Below, piece after piece: positions 10,028-20,751 of a stretch of DNA of 64,000 nt. Below the pieces are notes generated by a model that saw only the letters and a list, made by a program, of their open reading frames with translations, did not search any database and was not told the DNA's origin. Within the stretch, counting starts at the first letter, position 1. The number at the start of each line of letters is the position of its first letter. A program made the translations under genes and the position numbers. The stretch is from Photobacterium sp. TLY01 (GTDB lineage Bacteria > Pseudomonadota > Gammaproteobacteria > Enterobacterales > Vibrionaceae): contig NZ_CP090364.1 in assembly GCF_021432065.1 (NCBI RefSeq), forward strand, positions 2,494,601 to 2,558,600, in the 5' to 3' direction.

Positions 10028-10543
10028 TCAGTCGAACAGCGTCTCTTCCAGACGTTCGACCTCGACTCGCAGCTTTTCGATGAATTTGAGTTTACGTACT
10101 GCGTCTGCTGCTGGTTCCCACTCGCCGGCTTCCAGCAACTGTTTTAACTCGCTGAGTTGTGCTTTGTGCAAACGAACCGCCTGCTGATCAAAATCAAACA
10201 GAGCTGACTCAGGGTCCTCAGCGGAAGGGATCTCTTCAAGGGCTTCACGCAGCTCCATTTGCTGCATCAGAAATTCAGGATCCTGCAAGGTCTGCTGCTC
10301 GGCGCGAATATCAACGCCGTTTTCCGCCAGCATATACTCAGCACGCGTCACCGGGTTTTTCAGGGTCTGGAATGCGTCATTGATGTGCGCGGCTTTTTGA
10401 ACGGCCATCAGGCGATCACGCTCAGAAGCTGTCGCAAAATTATCCGGATGAAAACGTCGCTGCAGGTCGCGGAAACGTGTGGCAAGAAGGCTCGCATCCA
10501 GTTCAAACTGGAAAGGCAGGCCGAATAGTTCGAAATGATTCAT
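10028..10543 (-). CDS. hscB: HscB (Hsc20), J-domain co-chaperone of HscA
   Basis: HscB delivers IscU to HscA and stimulates its ATPase. It has 171 residues, the usual size. The N-terminal J domain starts MNHFELFGLPFQFELD, with the HPD motif at residues 32-34 (RRFHPDNF). The C-terminal three-helix domain contains FLMQQMELREALEEI, which contacts IscU in the E. coli protein. There is an 81-bp gap to iscA upstream and 39 bp to hscA downstream. Confidence 0.96.
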   Translation of the reverse strand: MNHFELFGLPFQFELDASLLATRFRDLQRRFHPDNFATASERDRLMAVQKAAHINDAFQTLKNPVTRAEYMLAENGVDIRAEQQTLQDPEFLMQQMELREALEEIPSAEDPESALFDFDQQAVRLHKAQLSELKQLLEAGEWEPAADAVRKLKFIEKLRVEVERLEETLFD

Positions 10544-10624
10544 AGGGCGTCTGATATCGGTTTACAAGCAAGAGGCGCGAAGCAGAATGCTCGCGCCCAG
10601 GCAATGTCTCGCCGTCAGCGAGTA

Positions 10625-10948
10625 TTAAACGTTGAAGCTTTCACCACAACCACATTCGCTAGACACGTTCGGGTTGTTAAATTGGAAACCTTCATTCAGT
10701 CCTTCTTTGACGAAATCCAGCTCTGTCCCTTCCAGGTAAACCAGGCTTTTGGCATCGACGATCACTTTGACGCCGAATTGCTCAAAGACCTCATCGCCTT
10801 CGTTGAGATCATCAACGAACTCAAGGACATAGGCCATACCAGAGCATCCTGATGTTCGGACACCCAAGCGCAGGCCTAAACCTTTGCCCCGATTTTCCAG
10901 GAAAGCCGACACACGGCTCGCTGCAGTTTCAGTGATGGTAATGGCCAT
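10625..10948 (-). CDS. iscA: IscA, A-type Fe-S carrier
   Basis: A-type scaffold or carrier that hands clusters to target enzymes. The ATG at 10948 gives [21 protein letters not shown], 107 residues, the same length as E. coli IscA; the open frame carries only three extra codons upstream. The three ligand cysteines are C35 (TSGCSGMAY), C99 and C101 (CGCGESF). It lies 20 bp after iscU. Confidence 0.97.
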   Translation of the reverse strand: MAITITETAASRVSAFLENRGKGLGLRLGVRTSGCSGMAYVLEFVDDLNEGDEVFEQFGVKVIVDAKSLVYLEGTELDFVKEGLNEGFQFNNPNVSSECGCGESFNV

Positions 10949-10968
10949 GAACAACAACCCTTATTTCA

Positions 10969-11355
10969 TTAATTGCTTTGATGTTTCTTTTTGTAATCGC
11001 TAACAGCGGCTTTAATGGCGTCTTCAGCCAGAATTGAGCAGTGCACCTTCACCGGTGGCAGCTCAAGTTCTTCTGCAATCGCTGAGTTTTTGATCGATGC
11101 TGCTTCGTCCAGGGTTTTCCCTTTCACCCACTCAGTGATGAGTGAGCTGGATGCGATAGCAGAACCGCAGCCGTAGGTTTTAAAACGTGCATCTTCAATA
11201 ATGCCTTCATCAGACACTTTGATTTGCAGTTTCATTACGTCGCCACATGCCGGCGCGCCAACCATACCGCTACCGATATTTTTGTCATCTTTGTCAAATG
11301 AGCCCACGTTCCGCGGGTTCTCATAATGATCAATTACTTTGTCACTGTATGCCAT
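10969..11355 (-). CDS. iscU: IscU, Fe-S cluster scaffold
   Basis: Scaffold on which [2Fe-2S] and [4Fe-4S] clusters are built with sulfur from IscS. The ATG at 11355 (MAYSDKVIDHYENPRNVGSF) gives 128 residues, identical in length to E. coli IscU. Ligands C37 (APACGD), C63 (YGCGSA) and C106 (VHCSILA) are present, as is the HscA recognition motif LPPVK at 99-103. It lies 32 bp downstream of iscS. Confidence 0.98.
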   Translation of the reverse strand: MAYSDKVIDHYENPRNVGSFDKDDKNIGSGMVGAPACGDVMKLQIKVSDEGIIEDARFKTYGCGSAIASSSLITEWVKGKTLDEAASIKNSAIAEELELPPVKVHCSILAEDAIKAAVSDYKKKHQSN

Positions 11356-11387
11356 GGTAATTTCCTCGAATTCGTGAAGACCGCAAC

Positions 11388-12602
11388 TTAGTGGTGTGCC
11401 CACTCAACTGTGTTCAGGTCGATTCCCTCTTTGTACATATCCCAAAGCGGTGACATCTCACGCAGTTTGTCGACTGCGGTACGGATTTGCGAAATTGCGT
11501 AGTCTACTTCTTCTTCTGTCGTGAATCGACCAAAAGAGAAGCGGATTGAACTGTGTGCCAACTCATCATTCAGACCCAACGCACGCAGAACGTACGAAGG
11601 CTCCAGACTGGCCGATGTACAGGCTGAACCGGACGAAACCGCCAGATCTTTCAGCGCCATCAGCAGGGACTCACCTTCAACAAACGCAAAGCTGATGTTC
11701 AGGTTGTTCGGAACACGTTGCTCCAGATCACCGTTGACAGTCATCGCTTCAATGTCTTTTACACCGTCCAGCAAGCGGTTACGCAGAGCCAGCGCATGCT
11801 GACGGTCCAGATCCATTTCTTCTTTCGCGATACGGAAGGCTTCGCCCATACCGACGATTTGATGCGTGGCCAGAGTACCGGAACGCATACCACGTTCATG
11901 GCCGCCACCGTGCATTTGTGCTTCCAGGCGGATACGTGGTTTACGACGCACGTACAGGGCACCAATCCCTTTCGGGCCGTAAATTTTGTGCGCAGACAGG
12001 GAAATCAGATCTACTTTCATTTCCTGCACATCAATCGGCAGTTTACCGGCAGACTGAGCAGCATCCACATGGAAGAATACGCCACGTTCGCGGCAGATTT
12101 CACCAATCGCGGTAATGTCCTGAATCACACCGATTTCGTTGTTCACATGCATAATGGAAACAAGGATGGTGTCTTCGCGGATGGCGTCACGCAGCTTCGC
12201 CAAATCGATCAGACCGTTTGACTCCGGCTCCAGGTAAGTCACCTCGTAGCCTTCACGCTCCAGTTGACGGCAAGGATCCAGAACCGCTTTGTGTTCTGTT
12301 TTGCAGGTAATGATGTGCTTACCTTTTTTACCGTAGAAGTGCGCAATCCCTTTGATCGCCAAGTTATCAGATTCTGTTGCACCTGAGGTGAACACGATCT
12401 CACGTGGGTCCGCATTCAGCAGGTCTGCCACTTGCTCACGGGCATTATCAACCGCTTCTTCAGCCTGCCAGCCAAAACGGTGGGAACGGGAAGCCGGGTT
12501 ACCGAAGTTACCGTCCATTGTCATGCATTGCACCATTTTCTCGGCAACACGGGGATCTACAGGGCAAGTAGCGGAATAATCTAAATATATTGGCAATTTC
12601 AT
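11388..12602 (-). CDS. iscS: IscS, cysteine desulfurase
   Basis: PLP enzyme that takes sulfur from cysteine for Fe-S clusters, thiamine and tRNA thiolation. The start at 12602 ([16 protein letters not shown]) gives 404 residues as in E. coli and has a GGAG site six bases upstream; an ATG two codons earlier would abut that site. The PLP lysine lies in [14 protein letters not shown] and the persulfide cysteine in the mobile loop [13 protein letters not shown]. It is the first enzyme gene after iscR (31 bp gap). Confidence 0.98.
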   Translation of the reverse strand: MKLPIYLDYSATCPVDPRVAEKMVQCMTMDGNFGNPASRSHRFGWQAEEAVDNAREQVADLLNADPREIVFTSGATESDNLAIKGIAHFYGKKGKHIITCKTEHKAVLDPCRQLEREGYEVTYLEPESNGLIDLAKLRDAIREDTILVSIMHVNNEIGVIQDITAIGEICRERGVFFHVDAAQSAGKLPIDVQEMKVDLISLSAHKIYGPKGIGALYVRRKPRIRLEAQMHGGGHERGMRSGTLATHQIVGMGEAFRIAKEEMDLDRQHALALRNRLLDGVKDIEAMTVNGDLEQRVPNNLNISFAFVEGESLLMALKDLAVSSGSACTSASLEPSYVLRALGLNDELAHSSIRFSFGRFTTEEEVDYAISQIRTAVDKLREMSPLWDMYKEGIDLNTVEWAHH

Positions 12603-12633
12603 CTTCATCTCCAAAAACACGGGCCGCTGGGCG

Positions 12634-13140
12634 CTAGGAGCGAACATCGACACCTATAGTGGCGCTGTCGTGTGTATTCTTATGTCCAAAAGACGACTTC
12701 TGAAGGCGCTGGTCCTGACGGTCTGACACAGTCAGCACGTCGTTGTCCTGCATCAGTTCACCGAGCGTAATATTGTTCAGAAAGTCACTGATGCGCGCGC
12801 TGAGGTCGTGCCACAGGGTGTGAGTCAGACAGCGAACGCCGCCCTGACAATCCCCTTTGCCGTGGCACTTCATGGCATCGACCGATTCGTCGACGGCCGC
12901 GATCACAGTACCGACAGCAATCTGATGTGCCTCTTCGCCCAGTCGGTAACCACCACCCGGACCACGCACGCTGGCCACCAGGCCGGCTTTACGCAAACGA
13001 GCAAACAATTGCTCCAAATAAGACAGTGAAATCCCCTGGCGCTCTGAAATATCAGCCAGAGGCACCGGACCTTCCTGAGAATGCAGCGCAACGTCCAACA
13101 TGGCCGTGACTGCATACCGTCCTTTTGATGTCAATCTCAT
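12634..13140 (-). CDS. iscR: IscR, Rrf2-family [2Fe-2S] transcription regulator
   Basis: IscR with a bound cluster represses its own operon; the apo form regulates other genes. It has 168 residues with a winged helix at about 1-80 ([20 protein letters not shown]). The ligands are C92, C98, C104 and H107 ([17 protein letters not shown]), the same positions as E. coli IscR. It is the first gene of the isc operon, behind two predicted IscR sites at 13182-13231. The C-terminal tail after about residue 140 is charged and poorly conserved. Confidence 0.97.
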   Translation of the reverse strand: MRLTSKGRYAVTAMLDVALHSQEGPVPLADISERQGISLSYLEQLFARLRKAGLVASVRGPGGGYRLGEEAHQIAVGTVIAAVDESVDAMKCHGKGDCQGGVRCLTHTLWHDLSARISDFLNNITLGELMQDNDVLTVSDRQDQRLQKSSFGHKNTHDSATIGVDVRS

Positions 13141-13181
13141 AACACACCGCTACCTACTCGAATCTATGGCAGCAGTGTCGC

Positions 13182-13231
13182 ATACCTGACTAAAATGGTC
13201 AAGTATATACCCGACTAATTTAGTCAGGCAT
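13182..13231 (-). promoter_or_regulatory. Two abutting type-1 IscR operators and isc promoter
   Basis: Two 25-bp sites, 13182-13206 and 13207-13231, lie end to end. Each reads on the minus strand as the E. coli type-1 pattern (ATA..YYGACT...YAGTC...TAT): the upstream site has CCTGACTAAATTAGTCGGG as core and the downstream one TTGACCATTTTAGTCAGG. TTGACC inside the downstream site can act as a -35, with a weak -10 about 17 bp later. The arrangement predicts repression of iscR-iscX by [2Fe-2S]-IscR. Confidence 0.82.
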
Positions 13232-13249
13232 TATCTGTACATTAAACAA

Positions 13250-13984
13250 CTACTTTTTCTGTCCGGCGAGGGATTTTTGCACTGATGACAACACACCGCG
13301 CAGGATATTCAGCTCCTGCTCTTCGGGTCTGGCGCGCACAAACAGGCGCCGTAATTTTGCCATCACCATGCCGGAGCGGCTGCTGATGAACTGAGTCTGT
13401 TCCATGACGTCGTACAAATGGTCAAAGAACTTTTCCAGTTCCATGGTACGCGGGTACTCAGGCAAACTGTCATCGGCAGGAAACGCTTGAGCTTCCTTAT
13501 CCAGATAGGCCATGCGCACTTCATAACTGATCGTCTGCACCGCCATCGCCAGGTTCAGCGAACTGTATTCCGGGTTCGCGGGAATATACACGTGGCAATG
13601 ACACTTTTGCATCTCTTCGTTGGTCAACCCCGTCCGTTCACGGCCAAACAGCAAAGCAACCGGATGCGCCGGCACTTCCTGAATCGTTTTAATCCCACAC
13701 TCGCGGGGATTGAGCTGCGGCCACTCCAGACTACGGGAACGGGCGCTTGAGCCGACCACCAGACCACAATCAGCAATGGCCTCATCCAGCGTGCTGACAA
13801 TGCGGGCATTTTCGACGATATCGGCCGCACCGGCTGCCAGTGCGATCGCCTGACCATCAATCTCACAAGCAGGTTCAACCAGAACAAGCTGACTCAGCCC
13901 CATCACTTTCATTGCTCGTGCCGCTGAGCCGATGTTGCCTGAATGTGATGTGCCTACCAGCACCACGCGGATTTGATCTAACAT
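13250..13984 (-). CDS. trmJ: TrmJ, tRNA Cm32/Um32 2'-O-methyltransferase
   Basis: SPOUT-class methyltransferase that modifies position 32 of several tRNAs. I start at 13984 ([24 protein letters not shown]), 244 residues, matching the family; the frame is open upstream but not conserved. The SPOUT motifs are [15 protein letters not shown] near the N-terminus and the SAM-knot region [15 protein letters not shown] and [17 protein letters not shown]. The gene lies between iscR and divergent suhB, the same neighbourhood as in E. coli. Confidence 0.95.
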   Translation of the reverse strand: MLDQIRVVLVGTSHSGNIGSAARAMKVMGLSQLVLVEPACEIDGQAIALAAGAADIVENARIVSTLDEAIADCGLVVGSSARSRSLEWPQLNPRECGIKTIQEVPAHPVALLFGRERTGLTNEEMQKCHCHVYIPANPEYSSLNLAMAVQTISYEVRMAYLDKEAQAFPADDSLPEYPRTMELEKFFDHLYDVMEQTQFISSRSGMVMAKLRRLFVRARPEEQELNILRGVLSSVQKSLAGQKK

Positions 13985-14135
13985 GACAGCCTGTTTTCCA
14001 ACTCTGATTTCAAAACCGGGGGATTTTAGCACAGCCTTCTGTAAAGTGGGGAAAACATTGTAAGCCGAGCTTGGCAGTCCGCTCCCGGCCTGAACCGAAC
14101 AAAAAATAACCACTTCCTTTTTGCTCAGGCTCTGA

Positions 14136-14180
14136 TATACTCGCCGCCGCTTTTTAGTTCTTTAACATCCGTTGGGAAGA
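14136..14180 (+). promoter_or_regulatory. suhB extended -10 promoter and boxA-like leader element
   Basis: TGATATACT (14133-14141) is an extended -10. Fifteen bases later, AGTTCTTTAACA (14156-14167) closely matches the rRNA antitermination boxA (consensus about TGCTCTTTAACA). The ribosome-binding site GGGAAGA follows at 14174-14180, then the ATG at 14185. In E. coli, Nus factors bind a boxA in the suhB leader and repress suhB. The same layout here suggests conserved autoregulation. Confidence 0.65.
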
Positions 14181-14184
14181 TCCT

Positions 14185-14985
14185 ATGCATCCGATGCTCA
14201 ATATCGCGATCCGTGCTGTCCGTAAAGCCGGTGATCATGTCGCTAAGTCTTTAGAAAAACCGCAAGGCATTGAAGTCAATAAAAAAGGCAACGACGTTGT
14301 CACCAATATCGATCACGAAGCAGAAGCTATCATCATCGATACCATTCTGAAGTCTTATCCTGATCACTGCATCGTGGGTGCAGAGTCCGGCACCAAAGAA
14401 GGCCGCGACAAAGAATGCCAATGGATCATCGACCCAGTGGATGGCACCAATAACTTCGCCCGCGGTATCCCGCACTATGCCATTTCAGTTGCCCTGCGTA
14501 TGCGTGGCCGCACTGAAGTTGCCGCCGTCTACGATCCAGCCCGTAACGAACTGTTCACCGCAACCCGCGGTTCTGGCGCACAGCTGAACAGCCAGCGCAT
14601 CCGTGCCTCTCAGCCACGTAACCTGGCTGGTACGGTTCTGGCAAGCAGCCTGCCTTTCACCGCCAAGCAACACGCCGAAAGCTACACTAAAATCCAGCAG
14701 GCCATGTTTGTTGAGTGCGATGACATTCGTCTGTCCGGCTCGACTGCGCTGGATCTGTGCTATCTGGCCGCCGGCCGCGTAGACGGTGTGTTCAAGCTGA
14801 GTCAGAAACCTTGGGAAATGGCAGCCGGTGAACTGATTGCCCGTGAAGCAGGCGCGATCTGTACTGACTTTACCGGGAACACGAACTACCTGGCTTCTGG
14901 CAACATCGTCGCGGGTAATGTTCGTGTCGTGAAGCCTATGCTGGCGAAAATCCGTGAACACGGTAGCGAAGCGCTGAAAAAATAA
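14185..14985 (+). CDS. suhB: SuhB, inositol monophosphatase-fold Nus-complex factor
   Basis: SuhB has the inositol-1-monophosphatase fold and acts with NusB/S10 in rRNA antitermination and ribosome assembly. It has 266 residues (E. coli 267). Metal-binding motifs are IDPVDGTNNFARG, the upstream glutamate in VGAESGTKEG, and the C-terminal KPWEMAAGELIAREAGA. It is divergent from trmJ and convergent with secF, with which it shares a terminator. See the leader entry for likely autoregulation. Confidence 0.97.
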   Translation: MHPMLNIAIRAVRKAGDHVAKSLEKPQGIEVNKKGNDVVTNIDHEAEAIIIDTILKSYPDHCIVGAESGTKEGRDKECQWIIDPVDGTNNFARGIPHYAISVALRMRGRTEVAAVYDPARNELFTATRGSGAQLNSQRIRASQPRNLAGTVLASSLPFTAKQHAESYTKIQQAMFVECDDIRLSGSTALDLCYLAAGRVDGVFKLSQKPWEMAAGELIAREAGAICTDFTGNTNYLASGNIVAGNVRVVKPMLAKIREHGSEALKK

Positions 14986-15003
14986 GTGTCTCGCTGAGAA
15001 TCT

Positions 15004-15040
15004 GAAAAAGCCCCGGCAACCTGGTTGCCGGGGCTTTTTT
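15004..15040. terminator. Bidirectional terminator between suhB and secF
   Basis: Perfect 12-bp stem AGCCCCGGCAAC / GTTGCCGGGGCT (15009-15035) with a 3-nt loop, followed by T5 on plus and preceded by A4-5 (T-run on minus). It can end both suhB and the queA-secF transcript. Confidence 0.93.
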
Positions 15041-15091
15041 ACGTCTTCAGCCAAGATTTAAGGGCAGAATTTCACCCGCCCCCAATCGCCA

Positions 15092-16039
15092 TTACGGCAT
15101 GGCGTCGAATTCTTCACCTTCTTTTTCCACTTTAGGTGGCATCAGGTGCTCACGGGTAATCCCCAGTTTCAGCGCCAGTGCCGAAGCGACATAGATAGAA
15201 GAATAGGTACCGACGGTAATACCGATTAACAGTGCTGTGGCAAACCCGTGAATCATGGTGCCGCCTTTCATAAACAAGGCGATGACCACAAACAAGGTGG
15301 TACCTGACGTGATCAGGGTACGGCTCAGCGTTTGCGTGATGGAATGATCCATCACCTCAGCCGGGCCGCCTTTGCGCATCTTACGGAAATTCTCACGAAT
15401 ACGGTCAAACACGACTATGGTATCGTTGAGTGAATAACCGACAACAGTCAGCAAGGCTGCCACGATCGTCAGATCGACCTCGATTTGCAGCAGTGAAAAA
15501 ATACCAATCGTGATAATGACATCATGGGCCAGAGACAACACTGCCCCGGCAGCCAAACGCCACTCAAAACGCATCGATACGTACAGCAAAATACAGATCA
15601 GTGAGACCAGAATCGCCAGGCCGCCTGCTTCTGCCAGTTCATCTCCGACATTCGGGCCAACAAACTCAATCCGGCGCATTTCGACACTCTGATGGGTCCC
15701 TTCACGGAGCGCATCCAGGATCTGATTGCCCAGAGTTTCACCGGCGACACCTTCACGTGGCTGGAGACGTACCATCACATCACGGGCTGTTCCGAAGTTC
15801 TGCACGATGGCATCACCAAAACCGGCCACTTCCAGAGAATCACGAATCTGCGCCAAATCCGCAGGTTGCTCGAACCCGACTTCAATCAGCGTACCGCCGG
15901 TGAAATCCAGCCCCCAGTTCATGCCCTTGGTCAGGACAACAGAAATGGAAGCAATGATCATCACGGCAGACAGCACAAAGGCCAGTTTCGACCAGCGCAT
16001 AAAGTCGATCACTTTATCCGCTTTCATTATTTGAAACAT
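15092..16039 (-). CDS. secF: SecF, protein-export membrane protein
   Basis: RND-type subunit that, with SecD and YajC, uses proton-motive force to aid late steps of Sec export. It has 315 residues: TM1 at about 17-37, a periplasmic domain at about 40-135, then five further helices. The family motif LDFTGGTLIEV follows TM1. In the second half, YSLNDTIVVFDRIRENFR is the conserved TM4 region. An AAGGAG site precedes the ATG, 12 bp after secD. Last gene of the queA-tgt-yajC-secD-secF operon. Confidence 0.97.
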   Translation of the reverse strand: MFQIMKADKVIDFMRWSKLAFVLSAVMIIASISVVLTKGMNWGLDFTGGTLIEVGFEQPADLAQIRDSLEVAGFGDAIVQNFGTARDVMVRLQPREGVAGETLGNQILDALREGTHQSVEMRRIEFVGPNVGDELAEAGGLAILVSLICILLYVSMRFEWRLAAGAVLSLAHDVIITIGIFSLLQIEVDLTIVAALLTVVGYSLNDTIVVFDRIRENFRKMRKGGPAEVMDHSITQTLSRTLITSGTTLFVVIALFMKGGTMIHGFATALLIGITVGTYSSIYVASALALKLGITREHLMPPKVEKEGEEFDAMP

Positions 16040-16051
16040 GTCAGCGTCTCC

Positions 16052-17896
16052 TTAGATCGACAATTTATCGATGCGCTTACCGCCATACATCAGGTTCACC
16101 AACATACGGGTGCCGACGATAGCCGTAAACATAGAGGTCAGAATACCGATAGACAGCGTCACCGCGAAGCCCTTGATCGCCCCTGTACCGACCGCAAACA
16201 AAATAATCGCGGTGATCAGCGTGGTGATATTGGCATCCGCGATAGTGCTGAATGCATTGGCGTACCCTTGCTGGATCGCCTGCTGCGGACTACGGCCATC
16301 GCGTAATTCCTCACGAATCCGCTCAAAGATCAGCACGTTGGCATCCACCGCCATCCCCACGGTCAGGACGATACCGGCAATACCAGGCAGCGTCATCGTG
16401 GCGCCCGGAATCATCGACATCACGCCAATGATCAAGACCAGGTTCATTGCCAGGGCCAGGTTGGCAACCAGGCCGAACTTGCGGTAGTACAGCAAAGTGA
16501 ACAACATCACGGCGACCATGCCCCAGATACAGGCCTGGATCCCCATGTCGATGTTCTGCTGCCCCATAGAAGGACCAATCGTCCGCTCTTCCACAATGGA
16601 GATTGGCGCGATCAGTGCACCGGCACGCAACAGCAGGGCCAGATTGTGCGCTTCTGCCTGACTGTCGATGCCTGTGATTCGGAAATCACGACCCAGCGCA
16701 GTCTGAATCGTTGCCTGGTTAATCACTTCTTCGTGTTTTTCCAGAATCACTTTGCCCGCCGGGGAACGCTTGCCGCTGTCTTTATATTCAATGAACAGCG
16801 TTGCCATCAGCTTACCCACGTTATTGCGGGAGAAAGCAGTCATTTTATTACCGCCTTCACTGTCCAGCTTGATGTTCACCTGCGGGCGACCATATTCGTC
16901 ATTACTGGATGTGGAATCGGTAATGTGTGAGCCTTCGAGGATCACCCGCTTTTTCAGCACCACAGGATTACCGTCACGAGAAGTTTTCACTTCACTGCCC
17001 GGTGGTACGCGGCCTGCAGCGGCGGCAGCCAGATCCACATTGGTGTCCACTTCACGGAATTCCAGAGTTGCAGTCGCACCCAGAATTTCTTTAGCCCGCG
17101 CTGTATCCTGTACGCCCGGCAGTTCAACAACAATGCGGTTTGCGCCCTGACGCTGAACCAGTGGCTCTGCGACACCCAGTTCGTTCACCCGGTTTCGCAG
17201 AATCGTAATGTTCTGGGCCACCGCATAATTACGAATTTCCTGCATCCGCGCTTCTGTAAAGCTGGCGGTGAGTGCAAAGCCACTGCCTTCAGCGAACAGC
17301 ATGTCCGGGTGCGAAGCCGACAGCGTCCGTTTGGCTTCCTGTACCTGTTCGTCGTTACGAAGACGGATCTCCACCCCATTGTCTTTGACCGAAATGGCAC
17401 GGTAGCGAATACGGGCTTCACGCAGCTCGGTACGGAAAGTGTCTTCCTGCTGGCCCAGCAGCTTGTCCATGGCTGCATCCATATCCACTTCCATCAGGAA
17501 GTGCACACCGCCGCGCAGGTCAAGACCAAGTTTCATCGGGGAAGCGCCCAGGCTTTCCAGCCAGGCTGGCGTTGAAGGTGCCAGATTCAAAGCAACAACA
17601 TAATTGTCGCCAAGAGATTGATTCATTAAATCGCGGGCACTGATTTGTGTCTCAGTGTCTTGGAAGCGGACCAGAATAGCCCCGTTTTCGAATGCGACAG
17701 ATTTGTAGGAGAGTTTATCTTGATTAAGCTGCTCGGTAACTTTATCCAGCGTGGCCATGTCTACCGAGGCGCCACGCGCCCCGGAGATTTGGATTGCTGG
17801 ATCTTCACCGAACACATTGGGAAGTGCATAGAGCAAACCGATCAGCAGTGCGAACACTACCATCAGGTTCTTCCACAAGGGATACCGGTTTAACAC
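16052..17896 (-). CDS. secD: SecD, protein-export membrane protein (GTG start)
   Basis: Larger RND-type Sec accessory subunit, 614 residues. Translation starts at a GTG (17896), with AAGGA ten bases upstream; the product begins (M)[13 protein letters not shown], like E. coli SecD. After TM1 there is a large periplasmic P1 domain with [18 protein letters not shown], and the last third holds five helices with [19 protein letters not shown], the conserved proton-relay region. It lies 25 bp after yajC and 12 bp before secF. Confidence 0.97.
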   Translation of the reverse strand: MLNRYPLWKNLMVVFALLIGLLYALPNVFGEDPAIQISGARGASVDMATLDKVTEQLNQDKLSYKSVAFENGAILVRFQDTETQISARDLMNQSLGDNYVVALNLAPSTPAWLESLGASPMKLGLDLRGGVHFLMEVDMDAAMDKLLGQQEDTFRTELREARIRYRAISVKDNGVEIRLRNDEQVQEAKRTLSASHPDMLFAEGSGFALTASFTEARMQEIRNYAVAQNITILRNRVNELGVAEPLVQRQGANRIVVELPGVQDTARAKEILGATATLEFREVDTNVDLAAAAAGRVPPGSEVKTSRDGNPVVLKKRVILEGSHITDSTSSNDEYGRPQVNIKLDSEGGNKMTAFSRNNVGKLMATLFIEYKDSGKRSPAGKVILEKHEEVINQATIQTALGRDFRITGIDSQAEAHNLALLLRAGALIAPISIVEERTIGPSMGQQNIDMGIQACIWGMVAVMLFTLLYYRKFGLVANLALAMNLVLIIGVMSMIPGATMTLPGIAGIVLTVGMAVDANVLIFERIREELRDGRSPQQAIQQGYANAFSTIADANITTLITAIILFAVGTGAIKGFAVTLSIGILTSMFTAIVGTRMLVNLMYGGKRIDKLSI

Positions 17897-17921
17897 TGAG
17901 AAGATCCTTCAAAGCCATAGA

Positions 17922-18257
17922 TTACAGTGATTTCATTGTGCCCTTTGGCAGCACGGCAGAAACAAAATCCTTTTTGATGGTAACTTCAGTTGTGTCGTTC
18001 AGAGCGATCACAATGTAGTCATTTTCCGCTGAAACTTTGGTGATCTTACCCACCAGGCCGCCGTTGGTCAGCACTTCATCACCTTTGCCCATGGAAGACA
18101 TCAGGTTCTTGTGCTCTTTCACCCGCTTGGCCTGCGGACGGTAGATCATAAAGTAGAAAATTACAGCAAACAGAGCCAGCATGATAAACAGCTGCATGCC
18201 GCCACCTTGTGGAGCGCCTTCTGCTGCTGCATGTGCCTGAGAAATAAAAAGACTCAT
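17922..18257 (-). CDS. yajC: YajC, Sec translocon accessory protein
   Basis: Small single-pass inner-membrane protein of the SecDF-YajC complex. It has 111 residues: one helix at about 20-40 (LFIMLALFAVIFYFMIYRPQ), then the conserved cytoplasmic motif RPQAKRVKEHKNLMSSMGKGDEVLT and a small beta domain with GGLVGKITKVSAENDYI. It lies between tgt (21 bp) and secD (25 bp), the canonical order. Confidence 0.97.
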   Translation of the reverse strand: MSLFISQAHAAAEGAPQGGGMQLFIMLALFAVIFYFMIYRPQAKRVKEHKNLMSSMGKGDEVLTNGGLVGKITKVSAENDYIVIALNDTTEVTIKKDFVSAVLPKGTMKSL

Positions 18258-18278
18258 TTATTCACGTCCTCGTTATTG

Positions 18279-19439
<1,161 letters not shown>

Positions 19440-19609
19440 TTAAATAGATGCAAAAGGCCCTTCGCCTGATGCACAGCGCTCCCGACCAATCAGGATCGCG
19501 AACTGTCCGGCCCAAGACCAGACAGTGATATTGAGTAATAGTTCAGTGATTCGGGCGGTCATACCTGCATTCACGCCCAAAAGTGGGACACTTGTCCAGT
19601 TCAGCCCGT

Positions 19610-20662
19610 TCAGTCCTGACGACGGGTGATAAACATCGAATCACCATAGCTGAAGAAACGGTAACTGTGTTCAACCGCCTGCTGATAAGCACCCATGGTA
19701 TTTTCATAACCGGCAAACGCACTCACCAGCATGATCAGGGTGGATTCCGGCAGGTGGAAGTTGGTGATCAGCACGTCCACCAGCTGGAACTCGTATCCGG
19801 GGAAGATGAAAATGTCCGTATCGCCAAAAAAAGGCACCAGATCAGTACCGTTTTTCAAAGCATCCTGAGCGGCACTTTCCAGCGAGCGAACCGAGGTGGT
19901 GCCCACGGCAATCACCCGGCCGCCTCGGGCACGTGTCGCATGAATCGCATCGACCACCTCTTGCGGCACTTCCACATATTCCGCATGCATATGGTGGTCA
20001 TGAATATTATCCACACGGACAGGTTGGAAGGTACCGGCACCGACGTGTAAGGTCACAAAGGCCAACTCAGCGCCTTTGGCGCGGATATCCGCCAAGAGTT
20101 GTTCGTCAAAGTGCAGTCCGGCTGTCGGGGCAGCCACAGCGCCCGGTTTTGCATTATAAACCGTTTGATAGCGCTCTTTGTCGGCTTCTTCGTCCGGACG
20201 GTCGATATAAGGGGGCAAAGGCATGTGGCCAACCTGTTCCAGAATCTCCAGTACGGTCAGCGCGCTGTTGAAGCGAATTTCAAACAAGGCATCATGGCGG
20301 GCAACCATTTCGGCTTCAAACTCATCGTTTTCGCCTAACAACAGTTGCGTCCCCGGTTTGGGTGCTTTCGAGGCCCGAACATGCGCCAGAATACTCTTAT
20401 CGTCGAGCAGGCGCTCAACCAGCACTTCCAGCTTACCGCCGCTGGCTTTACGGCCAAACAGACGGGCCGGGATCACCCGGGTATTGTTAAATACCAGCAA
20501 GTCTCCGGGACGAACCAGATCCAACACATCTCTAAACGATTTATGCCACACATCACCGCTGTTACCGTCCAGTTGTAACAGTCGGCTGGATGAACGCTCC
20601 GGTTGCGGATAACGTGCAATCAGTTCATCGGGAAGGTCAAAGTGAAAATCTGAAACTTGCAT
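19610..20662 (-). CDS. queA: QueA, S-adenosylmethionine:tRNA ribosyltransferase-isomerase
   Basis: Adds the epoxycyclopentane moiety from SAM to preQ1-tRNA, the step after Tgt. It has 350 residues. Family signatures include [20 protein letters not shown] at the N-terminus, [15 protein letters not shown] and [14 protein letters not shown] sigma-70 promoter is visible about 30-60 bp upstream (20693-20720). First gene of the operon leading through tgt to secF. Confidence 0.97.
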   Translation of the reverse strand: MQVSDFHFDLPDELIARYPQPERSSSRLLQLDGNSGDVWHKSFRDVLDLVRPGDLLVFNNTRVIPARLFGRKASGGKLEVLVERLLDDKSILAHVRASKAPKPGTQLLLGENDEFEAEMVARHDALFEIRFNSALTVLEILEQVGHMPLPPYIDRPDEEADKERYQTVYNAKPGAVAAPTAGLHFDEQLLADIRAKGAELAFVTLHVGAGTFQPVRVDNIHDHHMHAEYVEVPQEVVDAIHATRARGGRVIAVGTTSVRSLESAAQDALKNGTDLVPFFGDTDIFIFPGYEFQLVDVLITNFHLPESTLIMLVSAFAGYENTMGAYQQAVEHSYRFFSYGDSMFITRRQD

Positions 20663-20692
20663 TTTTTAGGCCCTAACTTACAGCAGGCAGCT

Positions 20693-20720
20693 AGTATAGG
20701 CTGCCAGACTGCAATATCAA
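20693..20720 (-). promoter_or_regulatory. Sigma-70 promoter of the queA operon
   Basis: On the minus strand TTGATA (20715-20720) and TATACT (20693-20698) are separated by 16 bp. They lie just upstream of queA and match the -35 and -10 consensus at 5/6 for the -10. Confidence 0.6.
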
Positions 20721-20751
20721 GCCCGGTGAAATGGAATGAAATGATTTGTGC

